From the NCBI GenBank assembly GCA_014802335.1, contig JAAVCL010000002.1:1-64000 (forward strand): 64,000 nucleotides of DNA. Direction: 5' to 3'. Of this stretch, positions 14,868 to 24,339 are shown piece by piece. Source of the stretch: Bacteroides sp. (GTDB taxonomy: Bacteria > Bacteroidota > Bacteroidia > Bacteroidales > Muribaculaceae). The stretch's first letter is position 1. Every line of letters starts with the position of its first letter. Below the pieces are notes generated by a model that saw nothing but the letters and a program-made list of their open reading frames with translations, did not search any database and was not told the origin of the DNA. A program made the position numbers and the translations under genes.

Positions 14868-17294
14868 TTAGAAAATAACTTTTTCAATCTTGGAACCTGA
14901 TTTCTTAATCAGAAGTTGACCCTTTTGAGGATTTTCCACGCGCAATCCCTGAAGGTTGTAATATTCTGCAGATTCTGTATCCGAGATTACCGCATCGATT
15001 CCCGTATCTTTGAATGTAAGATAAATAATTCCCAAAGACTTGTTTGAGCCACTTACTTTGTATGTACCTGCCACTCGATAAACACGGTTGCCGGGATAGT
15101 TTGAAAGATTGATATCTATATCTGTATCCAGACTGTCTCCCTGGCCGATAAGGGGCTGATCAGAGTAGAGATCTTCCGACAGATTCTCGAATTTGTTTGT
15201 CTCGGGGTTATACATTGCACCCATCAAACGGTAGGTCATGTCAAAATATCCCTGAGTTACATCAAAATTCAAATGAGCTGTAATGTCTGAAGAAGAAGAG
15301 ACTTCATATACATCCGAGAATTCTCTTGAACCGGAAACAACAGACTTGAGTTCAGCATCTTTAATTGAGAAATCAATTACATCAACAACAAGATTATTTG
15401 ATACGGAAGTCATATTGTAATCAGAGAATGAACCTATAAATTCACCCGTGCTGCAGTTCAGGACTTTGAGAGTGTATTCACCCGGACCGGTAAAAGTAGC
15501 ATCGTCAGCTGCAACGAATTTAACGAAAGTATCTTTCTCCAAAAGCTGACCGGCATCGACAGTCACCAAGGTATAGTCACCTCTGTATTGTATTCTGCCA
15601 TTTTTGTAAAGCACCGGCGAGTAGCATAGAGTCAATTGCTCATCAGTTGTATTTTTAAACGTTAAATTCAATTTTGCATTCCGGCCTAAGTAAAGGGGTG
15701 AATCAAATTCACATTTTTCGATATTGAGTGAAAGCGGGGAAGCGGTAGAAACAGAAGCCTTACCTCCGGCAACAGTGAGAAAACAATAGTTCACACATCC
15801 CCAATTCTTCATGATAGGCTGCAAAGGTGCATCCTCAACACTCATATCTTTAGCGGCTATTGTTACTTTATACTCACCGTCGGGCAATGCAGGCAAAGTG
15901 ATGCATGGATTGGAATTAGCAGTAGGCATGTAACTTCCTGGAGAAAGAGTTAACTGATTACTTAAATTTCCCGATGAACTTTTCATACCTCCGTCTACTT
16001 CCGCAACAACCGAACCGTCGGATACTTTTGTAATAATTGCACCGACACCAACCGTAATGTCTCGGAAAGAGGCATTACCCCAACCTTGGTAAGAACTTCC
16101 ATAGGCTGTAAATATCAAGTCATTTCCCGACATTTGGGGGCGGGCATTGCCATATATATTCAGATTTGCCAAAGGATACTGAGAACTATCGCCTTTAGAG
16201 GGACACATACCAAGCAAGGCGCCCTGACTGTAGTTGAAACCACCTTCAGCACCACCGATACCCTGCGATTCGGGGTTCAGGGAATCGAGAACATAGAATC
16301 CGTCAGACATACCTCCCCAACCCCAGTTGAAATGGAAGTAGCCATTGCCATCATATCCGTCACAAACGAAAGAGTGACCACCGTCGATTGAGCTTCCGTC
16401 ATAGATAACCGGACCTACATTCTTGATGTTGTTATAGATCAGATGAGCCCATTCATCGTACGAGAAGAACTCTCTTTCAGTGTAATATAAACCTTTGTCA
16501 TATTTAAAATAATCAACGGCGGCCTTAGCTAATTTAAAACTAACAGCACCTGATGCATATATCCCATAGTTCATTTCAACAGAATAACCGCATGCCTTCA
16601 TCAAAAATGCAACAGCGTCGGCCTGCTCGGTGGTATATCCGTCAGAATATGAATCCAACATATTATCCCAGTCGAATTTCTTATTAAAATTCATGCTGAG
16701 ATAACGGCCATTGGTTGCATATCTGATACTTCCCTGGCCACGCTCGGGATATTTGAAATAATTCATGACTTGCGCAAACGAAGTTGCGACACATCCGGTT
16801 GGAGTCTGAACATTGTTTATCACAGGTGTCTCCTTGTTATAAGGAGCATCCTGATTCCATGTTGTTGTCATCAATGCATCGATCGGAGTCATATCGGCAG
16901 GTGCGTAAGGTTTCACATTGCCGTCTTTGGCCTTTTCAGACACATTTTTTAATCTCGCAGACTGCTCACCGAGCCACCACACAAGAGAAGGGGGAAGATT
17001 ATTGACATCAATGTTGTTGGTATCAGAATATCCAAGTACCGGCACAGCGCGATCGTCAGAACTTAAAATTACGTATCCTGCCGAATTGGCATTACTGAAT
17101 ATATAAGACGTTGCCATCCCCGCAGCATCCACTGTTGTATATGCATGCTTTAACCCGGCCATGTTTATAGCACTTTTTTTGGCTATTCCGGAATCATCAA
17201 GACGAGAAAGCGCCTGTTCAGGGCTTATCAAAGCAGCTCCGGCTCCCGCTGTAATCGAGAAGCCGACAAACAAAGAAAGAAGTTGTTTTATCAT
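14868..17294 (-). CDS. Secreted cysteine peptidase, family C10 (streptopain/PrtT-like)
   Basis: An 808-residue exported protease. Residues 1-20 are a signal peptide and residues about 20-130 a Spi/prepro inhibitory domain (SYIFSNANSAGYVILSSDDR). The catalytic domain has the nucleophile in TPTGCVATSFAQVMNY (Cys168) and the general base in DGGHSFVCDGY (His307), followed by the family's FHFNWGWGGMSDGFY. The remaining 430 residues are beta-rich domains. The C-terminus EYYNLQGLRVENPQKGQLLIKKSG matches the tail of the 10607-11959 protein and suggests type IX secretion. The gene lies downstream of susCD in the same direction but has its own promoter. Confidence 0.93.
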   Translation of the reverse strand: MIKQLLSLFVGFSITAGAGAALISPEQALSRLDDSGIAKKSAINMAGLKHAYTTVDAAGMATSYIFSNANSAGYVILSSDDRAVPVLGYSDTNNIDVNNLPPSLVWWLGEQSARLKNVSEKAKDGNVKPYAPADMTPIDALMTTTWNQDAPYNKETPVINNVQTPTGCVATSFAQVMNYFKYPERGQGSIRYATNGRYLSMNFNKKFDWDNMLDSYSDGYTTEQADAVAFLMKACGYSVEMNYGIYASGAVSFKLAKAAVDYFKYDKGLYYTEREFFSYDEWAHLIYNNIKNVGPVIYDGSSIDGGHSFVCDGYDGNGYFHFNWGWGGMSDGFYVLDSLNPESQGIGGAEGGFNYSQGALLGMCPSKGDSSQYPLANLNIYGNARPQMSGNDLIFTAYGSSYQGWGNASFRDITVGVGAIITKVSDGSVVAEVDGGMKSSSGNLSNQLTLSPGSYMPTANSNPCITLPALPDGEYKVTIAAKDMSVEDAPLQPIMKNWGCVNYCFLTVAGGKASVSTASPLSLNIEKCEFDSPLYLGRNAKLNLTFKNTTDEQLTLCYSPVLYKNGRIQYRGDYTLVTVDAGQLLEKDTFVKFVAADDATFTGPGEYTLKVLNCSTGEFIGSFSDYNMTSVSNNLVVDVIDFSIKDAELKSVVSGSREFSDVYEVSSSSDITAHLNFDVTQGYFDMTYRLMGAMYNPETNKFENLSEDLYSDQPLIGQGDSLDTDIDINLSNYPGNRVYRVAGTYKVSGSNKSLGIIYLTFKDTGIDAVISDTESAEYYNLQGLRVENPQKGQLLIKKSGSKIEKVIF

Positions 17295-17353
17295 AATGTT
17301 GTTTTTAGTTATCCTACGATATTGAGTTTAACAGACAGATTACTACCTATTCA

Positions 17354-17385
17354 CAAAGTAAATTAAAATATATGAGAAAAACAAA
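17354..17385 (-). promoter_or_regulatory. Probable promoter of the C10 peptidase gene
   Basis: The minus strand has TTTG (plus 17382-17385), a 20-bp spacer, then TTACTTTG (plus 17354-17361), one base off the TAnnTTTG consensus. It abuts the susD terminator, suggesting that the peptidase is transcribed separately from susCD. Confidence 0.45.
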
Positions 17386-17412
17386 AAACTCCGGCAAAAA
17401 TGCCGGAGTTTT
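17384..17412 (-). terminator. Rho-independent terminator after susD
   Basis: A perfect hairpin, AAAACTCCGGCA / TGCCGGAGTTTT with an AAAA loop, lies 37 bp past the susD stop codon, followed on the minus strand by a run of T residues. Confidence 0.9.
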
Positions 17413-17448
17413 CTATCTGTGAAATAATCAATCCTGAGGATTAATCAA

Positions 17449-19281
17449 TTAATTATTGAACTCGATGAGGTTCTTGTCAATCGCGTGATTGTAATATGTC
17501 TCACTCTGAGGTATCAACATTCTCCAACCGCCATTGGCAGAAACCGGAGTTGTCACACCATACTCGGGCAGCCAGTTTCCTGAATTGGGATCGCCTGCAA
17601 CCCAAGCTCTACGCTCGATTGGCAAATTCCAACGCTTGAAGTCTGACCAGCTGTGACCCTCACCCCAAAGCTCGATACGTCTTGAAAGTCTGATTTCATC
17701 ACGCAGTGCAGTGCCTGATCCAGAGAAGTTATATCCCGGGATACGAACGCTGTTGATGGCAGTGAGGATATTCTTTGCTGTGGTGTAGTCTTGATTTTCG
17801 TAAGCAGCCTCAGCTTCAAGGAGCTTCATTTCAGCAGCACGCATGAAAGAGAATGTGCCTGATGAATAAGGAGCACGAGACCAGAACTTATACTGAGCAC
17901 CGAAAGGAATTGTATTCAGTGTGCCGTAATTTGATTTGTCGATACGCACAACGCCCTTATTGTTCAGGAAGTAATATGCATACTGGTCGCCCGATTCTGC
18001 GTCAGGGTTTACAATATCACTGATTTCGCCCTTGAAGATATTATTTGTGTAATAGTATGAATAGTAAAGCGCCACATTGTAGAGGCCCCATTTCTTATTT
18101 GGATTCTTACGGTCTCTTTCAGAAGGACCGAAGCTAAGGTCAAGATTAGAAGCTGAATTAACAAGGTCATTATTCCAGAAATCAGCTTCAGTGATCTTAC
18201 CGGGATTCCAAGAAGAATTCTCAGCTTCCACAACGGCAATCTTATCCGGAGTCAGATAGCACTGACGACGAATATCATTAACATCCATCTGGCGATAGAG
18301 ATCCATGTCTATACCATCAGGCACCTGCCATTTATTGGTATAGTTACCATTTGGAGCAAACATACAGTATTCAGACCAATAATAGATATCTGATTCTTCA
18401 TCTGAAGTTGTCCACATGAAATCATCGTTATCAGTGTAGAAACCGCTCAGATAAGTATCGTTATCCATCACTGTGTAACCTTCAGAAGCATTGTGAGCCA
18501 TTGTCTGAGCAGTAGAATAATCGTGAATGATCATTGCTGCACGTGCAAACACACCATAGGCAACATTTAAGTCGGGCATCCATTTAGCTTCACGTTTAAG
18601 GCCTGAGCTCTTATAAAGGTCGATAGCTGTGTTAAGGTCGCTGTAAATAAGCTCGAACACATCGTTCATTGTGCAAAGCGGAGCATCGGTCACACCACCC
18701 TTATCACGCATCACTGCACAAACGGCCTCACCATTGCGGCTATTTTCCCAACGGGGAGCGTAGTAAACCATCAACTTTGTGTATGCATGAGCACGCAGAG
18801 TGAGAAGCTGAGCCTTGATGAAATCGCGCTGATTTGCATCGCCTTCTGCTTCATCAATACCGTCGAGCACAGTGTTAGCCTGCTGGATAAGGTTATAACA
18901 GTATTTCCAAGGAATTACACACATCACATAGTTATCCTTCTGCCAGGGAGACTGACCGGTAATGATTTCATTACCCCACATTGCGTAACCAATACCGACA
19001 TGCATGTCAGGACCGAAGGCATCGTTCATACGGTGGTTCACAAAAGCCTCACCGTTCATGAAGTTGTAACCGGAAGTTGAACCTGACTGAATATCCTGAT
19101 ACTGCTGCCACATTGCCTGGCACACACCAATCATTGCAAGTCGAGCACCATCAACAGTGCTGATCGCAGTTGAGTTGGTTATTTGAGTTTCAGGAGCCAA
19201 TTGAAGATAATCACTTGAGCAGGAGGTCATCGCTGCTGTAGCAACAATAGCTGCTGAATATATTAATTTTTTAGCATTCAT
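17449..19281 (-). CDS. SusD/RagB family nutrient-binding lipoprotein
   Basis: A 610-residue outer-membrane lipoprotein that acts as the lid of a SusCD importer. The lipobox lies in AIVATAAMTSCSSDYLQLAPE (Cys21). The alpha-helical TPR-like core includes LTLRAHAYTKLMVYYAPRW, and the C-terminal RagB/SusD region includes GTFSFMRAAEMKLLEAEAAYEN and LSRRIELWGEGHSWSDFKRW. It lies 20 bp after susC. The ligand may be a glycan or peptide; no glycoside hydrolase is nearby, whereas a secreted peptidase is next to it. Confidence 0.95.
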   Translation of the reverse strand: MNAKKLIYSAAIVATAAMTSCSSDYLQLAPETQITNSTAISTVDGARLAMIGVCQAMWQQYQDIQSGSTSGYNFMNGEAFVNHRMNDAFGPDMHVGIGYAMWGNEIITGQSPWQKDNYVMCVIPWKYCYNLIQQANTVLDGIDEAEGDANQRDFIKAQLLTLRAHAYTKLMVYYAPRWENSRNGEAVCAVMRDKGGVTDAPLCTMNDVFELIYSDLNTAIDLYKSSGLKREAKWMPDLNVAYGVFARAAMIIHDYSTAQTMAHNASEGYTVMDNDTYLSGFYTDNDDFMWTTSDEESDIYYWSEYCMFAPNGNYTNKWQVPDGIDMDLYRQMDVNDIRRQCYLTPDKIAVVEAENSSWNPGKITEADFWNNDLVNSASNLDLSFGPSERDRKNPNKKWGLYNVALYYSYYYTNNIFKGEISDIVNPDAESGDQYAYYFLNNKGVVRIDKSNYGTLNTIPFGAQYKFWSRAPYSSGTFSFMRAAEMKLLEAEAAYENQDYTTAKNILTAINSVRIPGYNFSGSGTALRDEIRLSRRIELWGEGHSWSDFKRWNLPIERRAWVAGDPNSGNWLPEYGVTTPVSANGGWRMLIPQSETYYNHAIDKNLIEFNN

Positions 19282-19301
19282 AAATAATTACCATTAGGTT
19301 G

Positions 19302-22300
19302 TTAAAATTTAACAGAAAGCTGGAATGAGTACACGCGTGAAGGAACGTAGTATGCACCCTGACCTCCTGAGAAGCTGTACTGAGGATTGAAACCTTTCAT
19401 CTTAGAAAGGATGAAGAGGTTATCAACAGAGAAGCCAACGTTGATATTCTGCAGCATCAGAGCTTTCACCCACTTCATCGGAAGATCGTAAGTAAGGTTA
19501 AGGTTCTTGAGTGTCAGATAATCATTATTGATAAGGAAACGGCTTGAAGTTGCGTTAACGTACTGTGAAAGATAAGTATCAGCCACAGGAACACCACCAA
19601 CAACATCGGCTGTAGAAATGTTATAAGTACCGTCGGCTTCCTGAACATGAGGAAGAACACCTTCGGGAGCAGCTGTCCAAGATTTCAAGATATCCTTATG
19701 GAGGGCACCGGCGCTGTTTTCACCGAACGCCATAAGGCTCTGGTAGTTTCCGTTAGATGACTTACCGCCGAGGCTGTAAGTAAAGAGGAGGCTGAGGTTG
19801 ATACCTTTCCATGAAACATTAGTTCCGAAAGAACCGTAAACTGTGGGTAGAGCAGTACCCATGCAACGACGATATGCATACTGAGTACGGTCGGTATATT
19901 CGCGACCATTTTCATCAACGAAGTAGTGACCTGACTGTTTTGCGGCTGCTACGTTAGCATCCCATTCATCCTGATTATATGTGAGGTTACCGTTCTCGTC
20001 GTATGTATAAAGGTCGGGCGACTGAGGATTCATATAGTAGAGAGAGAGACCATTGGTTCTGTCAACACCTGCATACTCGTAGGTATAATGTTCGTAAATT
20101 GAACGACCTTGGAAAAGTGCCTGACCGGGGATGTCACGACCGTTAGGAAGTTTGTTGATCTTATTCTTGTTGAAAGTTGCATCGATGTTGAAGCGCCACT
20201 TCCAATCCTGATTGCGGATAATGTCAACACCGAAAGCAAGTTCCCAACCATAGTTGCTCATAGTACCGATGTTCTGCATAACGCGGAGGTTAGCACCGCC
20301 AAGGATTGTAGTACCTGCAGAAGCGGGAAGAGTTACATTATAAAGGAGGTCTGCATTACGCTTGTTGTAATAACCGATTGAGAAATCGAAGCGGTTATCA
20401 AACAATGTACCTTCGAGAGCGACGTCAAGAGTTTTGGTTGACTCCCATTTCAGATTGTCGGCTGCTACAGCATTGGGCTGCATATTTCCGAGGCCACCAT
20501 AGCTGAACAGATAATAGGTTGACCAATAAGAATAGTATGAAGCTGCGGCATCATTACCAACAGAACCGTATGCTGCACGAAGTTTAAGATAGTTCATCCA
20601 GTTAAGATCCTGCATGAATTTTTCCTTAGAAATAATCCAGCTACCACCAACTGACCAGAATGTACCCCAACGTCTGTCTTTTTTGAAGCGAGAAGTACCG
20701 TCACGACGGAGAGACACTTCACCAAAGTATTTCTGATCGAAGTTATAACGAGCACGGCCTAAGTAAGATTCGGTTCTTACTTCACCCTTGTACTGCTGAG
20801 AAGAGTCATCGCTTTCAAAGTTAGAAACGCCGATATTACCATCAAGCATCTGACCTGACTTACGCAAAGAGATTTCATCATAACCGTATGCATAGTTTTC
20901 ATGAGAAAGAAGAACGTCGATATTGTTCAAACCGTAATCATGATTCCAGGTAAGAGACTGGTTGAATGTATTAGAGAAATAGGTTGTATTATAAACATCC
21001 AGACCACCTTTGTTCTTCTGAGAACCCACGAGGTTGTTAGAATACTCGATACCGGTTTGTTTGAGGCGCATCATTGCACCGCGAACTGTAAGTTCGAAAC
21101 CGTAAGGAATAATTGCAGTTCCGTAAACATTACCATTGATAGTGTTGGTGGTATAGTTGTGCTTATTGAGGCGCATGCTCCATGCCACGTTATCACCCTT
21201 GGTAAGACCTGAAAGGTTCCAAGATGCTTCGCCTTCAGAATTGTATGCGATACTACCATCTTCGTTGTGAGCGTAGTAGGGCTGAACGGGAGCATAGAAG
21301 TCTGCGAGGAACGGATTAGCAACAGAGTTAAGCTCATCTGATTCTACCTGACCTGTCTCTGACTTTGAATAAGAAGAAGAAAGGTTCATACCGGTGCGGA
21401 AATATTTCACCGGAGTGTAGTTTGCAACCAAACGGCCATTGAAACGTTTGAAGTCTGTTCCTAAGATATAACCGTTTTCCTTAAGATAACCGATAGAACC
21501 GAAAACGTCAAATTTTTCAGTTGCGCCGGTAGCATTCACGTTATATTCTTCACGATAACCGGTTCTTGAGATGGCTTTCCACCAATCAAGGTCGTTATAG
21601 CCGGGCAAAATAGAACCGGTCAATTTACCATTGGCATCAAACAATTCGTCAGCGTCAACATCATAGATGTTCTGACCGAGCATAAATGTGCTGACAAACT
21701 GAGGAGCGCGATTGCTCATTGCATCCTGAAGATTTGCATAAGCACCGGGATTAGCACTCATCGCGCCGCGGCTCCATGCAGCTAAAGAAGACTCCATCCA
21801 ATCGTCGGCACCCATTTTATCGTAGAACGAGAGACCACGTTCATACATACCCTGACGTACCTGAAGGGTAACATCAACTTTACCCTGACCTTTTGCACGC
21901 TTGGTATTGATAAGGATCACACCGTTGGCACCACGGTTACCGTAGAGTGCACAAGAAGCAGCATCCTTAAGCACAGACATTGATTCGATGTCAGCGGGAT
22001 TTATATCGGCAATGCTACCGTCGTAAACAACACCGTCAACAACATAAAGAGGTTGCTGAGCAGTAGATGTGAACGAGTTGAAACCACGGATACGAATTGC
22101 AGGAGCAGAACCGGGAGTACCGGTAGAGTTATTTACCTGCACACCGGGGGCATTACCTTCAAGAGCCGCAGTAACAGTAGTTACAGGACGGTCTTCAATT
22201 TCTTTGGAACCTACAACGGCAACCGAACCGGTCAACGATTCTTTTGTACCGGTACCATAGGCGATAACCACCACGTCGTCGAGGTTGGTGGAAGAGGATG

Positions 22301-22580
22301 CGAGGCGGACTGTCATTCCGTTTGTGAGAGCTACAGTCTGCTCTTTGTAACCTACGTAGGATATTCTGGCCTGTTTTACGTTGGCCGGAACATTGAGAGT
22401 AAAGTTACCGTCGATATCAGTGGCTGCACCTTGCCCACCACCTATCGGCATGACTGTGGCGCCGATGAGGGGCTCGTTGTTGCCCGCATCAACGACTGTG
22501 CCGCTTATGGTACGATTCTGGGCCATAAGACTCCAGCTAACCGCACAAAGCGTCATCATGATTAAAAAGAGTTTTCTCAT
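19302..22580 (-). CDS. SusC/RagA family TonB-dependent outer-membrane transporter
   Basis: A 1092-residue TonB-dependent importer, normal size for SusC. A signal peptide ending at WSLMAQ is followed by a CarboxypepD_reg-like domain (TISGTVVDAGNNEPLIGATV), then the plug with the SusC signature SVLKDAASCALYGNRGANGVILI, then a 22-strand barrel ending in YVPSRVYSFQLSVKF with an aromatic terminus. Works with the SusD protein 20 bp downstream. No sigma/anti-sigma pair or hybrid two-component regulator lies beside it, so regulation is probably distant. Promoter at 22730-22761. Confidence 0.96.
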   Translation of the reverse strand: MRKLFLIMMTLCAVSWSLMAQNRTISGTVVDAGNNEPLIGATVMPIGGGQGAATDIDGNFTLNVPANVKQARISYVGYKEQTVALTNGMTVRLASSSTNLDDVVVIAYGTGTKESLTGSVAVVGSKEIEDRPVTTVTAALEGNAPGVQVNNSTGTPGSAPAIRIRGFNSFTSTAQQPLYVVDGVVYDGSIADINPADIESMSVLKDAASCALYGNRGANGVILINTKRAKGQGKVDVTLQVRQGMYERGLSFYDKMGADDWMESSLAAWSRGAMSANPGAYANLQDAMSNRAPQFVSTFMLGQNIYDVDADELFDANGKLTGSILPGYNDLDWWKAISRTGYREEYNVNATGATEKFDVFGSIGYLKENGYILGTDFKRFNGRLVANYTPVKYFRTGMNLSSSYSKSETGQVESDELNSVANPFLADFYAPVQPYYAHNEDGSIAYNSEGEASWNLSGLTKGDNVAWSMRLNKHNYTTNTINGNVYGTAIIPYGFELTVRGAMMRLKQTGIEYSNNLVGSQKNKGGLDVYNTTYFSNTFNQSLTWNHDYGLNNIDVLLSHENYAYGYDEISLRKSGQMLDGNIGVSNFESDDSSQQYKGEVRTESYLGRARYNFDQKYFGEVSLRRDGTSRFKKDRRWGTFWSVGGSWIISKEKFMQDLNWMNYLKLRAAYGSVGNDAAASYYSYWSTYYLFSYGGLGNMQPNAVAADNLKWESTKTLDVALEGTLFDNRFDFSIGYYNKRNADLLYNVTLPASAGTTILGGANLRVMQNIGTMSNYGWELAFGVDIIRNQDWKWRFNIDATFNKNKINKLPNGRDIPGQALFQGRSIYEHYTYEYAGVDRTNGLSLYYMNPQSPDLYTYDENGNLTYNQDEWDANVAAAKQSGHYFVDENGREYTDRTQYAYRRCMGTALPTVYGSFGTNVSWKGINLSLLFTYSLGGKSSNGNYQSLMAFGENSAGALHKDILKSWTAAPEGVLPHVQEADGTYNISTADVVGGVPVADTYLSQYVNATSSRFLINNDYLTLKNLNLTYDLPMKWVKALMLQNINVGFSVDNLFILSKMKGFNPQYSFSGGQGAYYVPSRVYSFQLSVKF

Positions 22581-22729
22581 ACCTTAATTAGTTAGTTAAG
22601 TTATTAATAATATTCCTCTATGATTCAACCTAAGAATCAACATTTTAACTTGTAAAAATAAAAAAATACCGCATCCGGCGAGAAATTTAAAACACACGTT
22701 AAAAAGCCTTTTTAATTCTTAAGTAATTG

Positions 22730-22761
22730 CAAATTTAAACTTTTATAACAAAAAAACCAAA
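22730..22761 (-). promoter_or_regulatory. susC promoter, TTTG-N20-TAAATTTG
   Basis: The minus strand has TTTG (plus 22758-22761), a 20-bp spacer, then TAAATTTG (plus 22730-22737), a perfect match to the Bacteroidetes consensus. It predicts a leader of about 145 nt before the susC ATG. The 558-bp gap 22581-23138 also holds REP-like copies and the gldN terminator. Confidence 0.7.
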
Positions 22762-22985
22762 TATTTGAGCAAATTTTAACAGAATAAATAAGACAAGTTT
22801 TTTCGATTTTCTCTTATAATTCAAAATAAAATCAGTTTTATGTTAACTTTAGTCACGTTTTTATCGTGTCTTTTTGACATTTTGGCATTTCAGTATTATT
22901 GGCGTGCATAAAAACATTACCCGATTTTTCTAAAAATTTGTTACCGCACCCACCCTCGGGGTCATGATTTTTAGGGAGTAATCCT

Positions 22986-23066
22986 CAGACGTGGCACACC
23001 TTGTCCCTACACTCGTCCGGTAATTTTTACTCAGACGTGGCACGCCATGTCCCTACACTTGTCGAC
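22986..23066. repeat. Two REP-like elements (CAGACGTGGC...GTCCCTACA)
   Basis: Two direct copies of CAGACGTGGCAC(A/G)CC(T/A)TGTCCCTACAC(T) occur at about 22986 and 23032, the first followed by TCGTCCGGTAAT as in the 8.5-kb cluster. They lie between the gldN terminator and susC. Confidence 0.8.
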
Positions 23067-23096
23067 ACATACCGGGTATTTGGGAATAATCCAAAA

Positions 23097-23130
23097 AAAA
23101 TGCTCTTCAAGATGACTTGAAGAGCATTTT
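23097..23130 (-). terminator. Terminator of the type IX secretion operon
   Basis: A perfect stem TGCTCTTCAAG/CTTGAAGAGCA with loop ATGA (23101-23126), flanked by A8 on the plus strand, which reads as a U tract on the minus-strand transcript. It lies just past the gldN stop codon. Confidence 0.9.
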
Positions 23131-23138
23131 GCTTGCTT

Positions 23139-24281
23139 TTAGCGTTTGCGGCGGCGCACTGATTTGGCGGCGCTGCTGTTCGGGCCGGATGATGAGGATC
23201 CTCCCGATGACACTTTCGGTTTCTTGGCCGTAGCACGTTTGCGCGTTGTTTTGCGCGGCTTGGCCTTTTTGGCTTGCGTCACGCCGGAATCGTCTGATAC
23301 GACCGTGCGGTCGGGAATGGTGTCGCCGGCGGCTATCGCCTTGGCTATTTCTTCTTCGCGTTCGCGCTGAGCCAGATATTCTTCGCGGGTCGGAACCCAC
23401 AGATTCTTTCCATAACTGCGCAGACGGTTGTCGATACTGTCTTGTGCTCGGGCCAGATCATCGGGATCGGGATACATCTGGTTCATTGAAAGATTCCGCA
23501 GGTTGCGGGTCTTGTAGATGTCTCCTTTATACATCCCGAGGTTGAAGTAGTCGTCTATCGAGTATTGCGCCAGATTGTTGTCGTCGTTAAGGAACACGTA
23601 TTGCGAAGCAAGATGCGGACGCAACTGGTCGTATTTAACCCAGAACATCGGGTAGCGGGTGTCGCCGCCGAAGTCGCTGATTCGGTTCAACACGGGGCAA
23701 ATGGCTTCCACACGGGTCTTCATCTGATTTGAACGGCGGTCGAATTCCCATTTCTCCACGATATAGTAATTAAGAACCTGCGTGGTCGGCACGTCGGCTT
23801 CTTCTATCACATATTTACCTTTCGCGCCGTTTCCGCGCCCTTCGGTATAGTAGATTCCGAAACGGTCCAGCATTTCGGGCACGTTGATTTTATAGTCGTC
23901 GGTGAAGACTTCGCGTCCGTCAAGATATTCGTAAGCCGGCAGCTGACCGCTGACAACGAGGTCGAGAATGAGTCGGAAAAGGTTTTTCTGGCCGTCGACC
24001 ACATCTTCCGGGTAATATAGAGGGGTGTTTTCGGGTTTGGAAAGGTCTAACTGGCGGTAAATTTCGCGCATATAAGCAAGGTCGGCGTCATGGGGAGCTT
24101 TCTGAGTAAAGAAACCTTGCATACGTTCGGTTACGGCACCCTGCTGTTGAGTATTCTTCTTGTCGCGGTCCGAACGACGACGAACGCCACCGGCGTTCTC
24201 GACTTGCGCCAGCCCGACGAACGCCACTGCCGCCACGGTGAAACAGAAAAGAAGTTTACGATATATTTTCATGAGGTTCAT
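23139..24281 (-). CDS. gldN: Type IX secretion system component GldN/PorN
   Basis: A 380-residue periplasmic protein with a signal peptide (LLFCFTVAAVAFVGLAQ). It contains the GldN core, for example YMREIYRQLDLSKPENTPLYYP, LFRLILDLVVSGQLPAYEYLDG and TRVEAICPVLNRISDF. GldN/PorN forms the periplasmic ring with GldK/PorK in the T9SS. The last 50 residues (KKAKPRKTTRKRATAKKPKV... RRRKR) are a very basic low-complexity tail. Last gene of the por/gld operon; a strong terminator follows. Confidence 0.93.
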   Translation of the reverse strand: MNLMKIYRKLLFCFTVAAVAFVGLAQVENAGGVRRRSDRDKKNTQQQGAVTERMQGFFTQKAPHDADLAYMREIYRQLDLSKPENTPLYYPEDVVDGQKNLFRLILDLVVSGQLPAYEYLDGREVFTDDYKINVPEMLDRFGIYYTEGRGNGAKGKYVIEEADVPTTQVLNYYIVEKWEFDRRSNQMKTRVEAICPVLNRISDFGGDTRYPMFWVKYDQLRPHLASQYVFLNDDNNLAQYSIDDYFNLGMYKGDIYKTRNLRNLSMNQMYPDPDDLARAQDSIDNRLRSYGKNLWVPTREEYLAQREREEEIAKAIAAGDTIPDRTVVSDDSGVTQAKKAKPRKTTRKRATAKKPKVSSGGSSSSGPNSSAAKSVRRRKR

Positions 24282-24339
24282 TATTTATGGAGCATACACG
24301 TCTTCATGACAGCAGCAACGCGATGCATGGATTTCTTGT

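Noticed and set aside
22053-22565. 170-residue plus-strand ORF opposite the susC 5' end
   Set aside because: Exactly antisense to the conserved plug and N-terminal domain of SusC; cysteine/glycine-rich composition typical of shadow frames.
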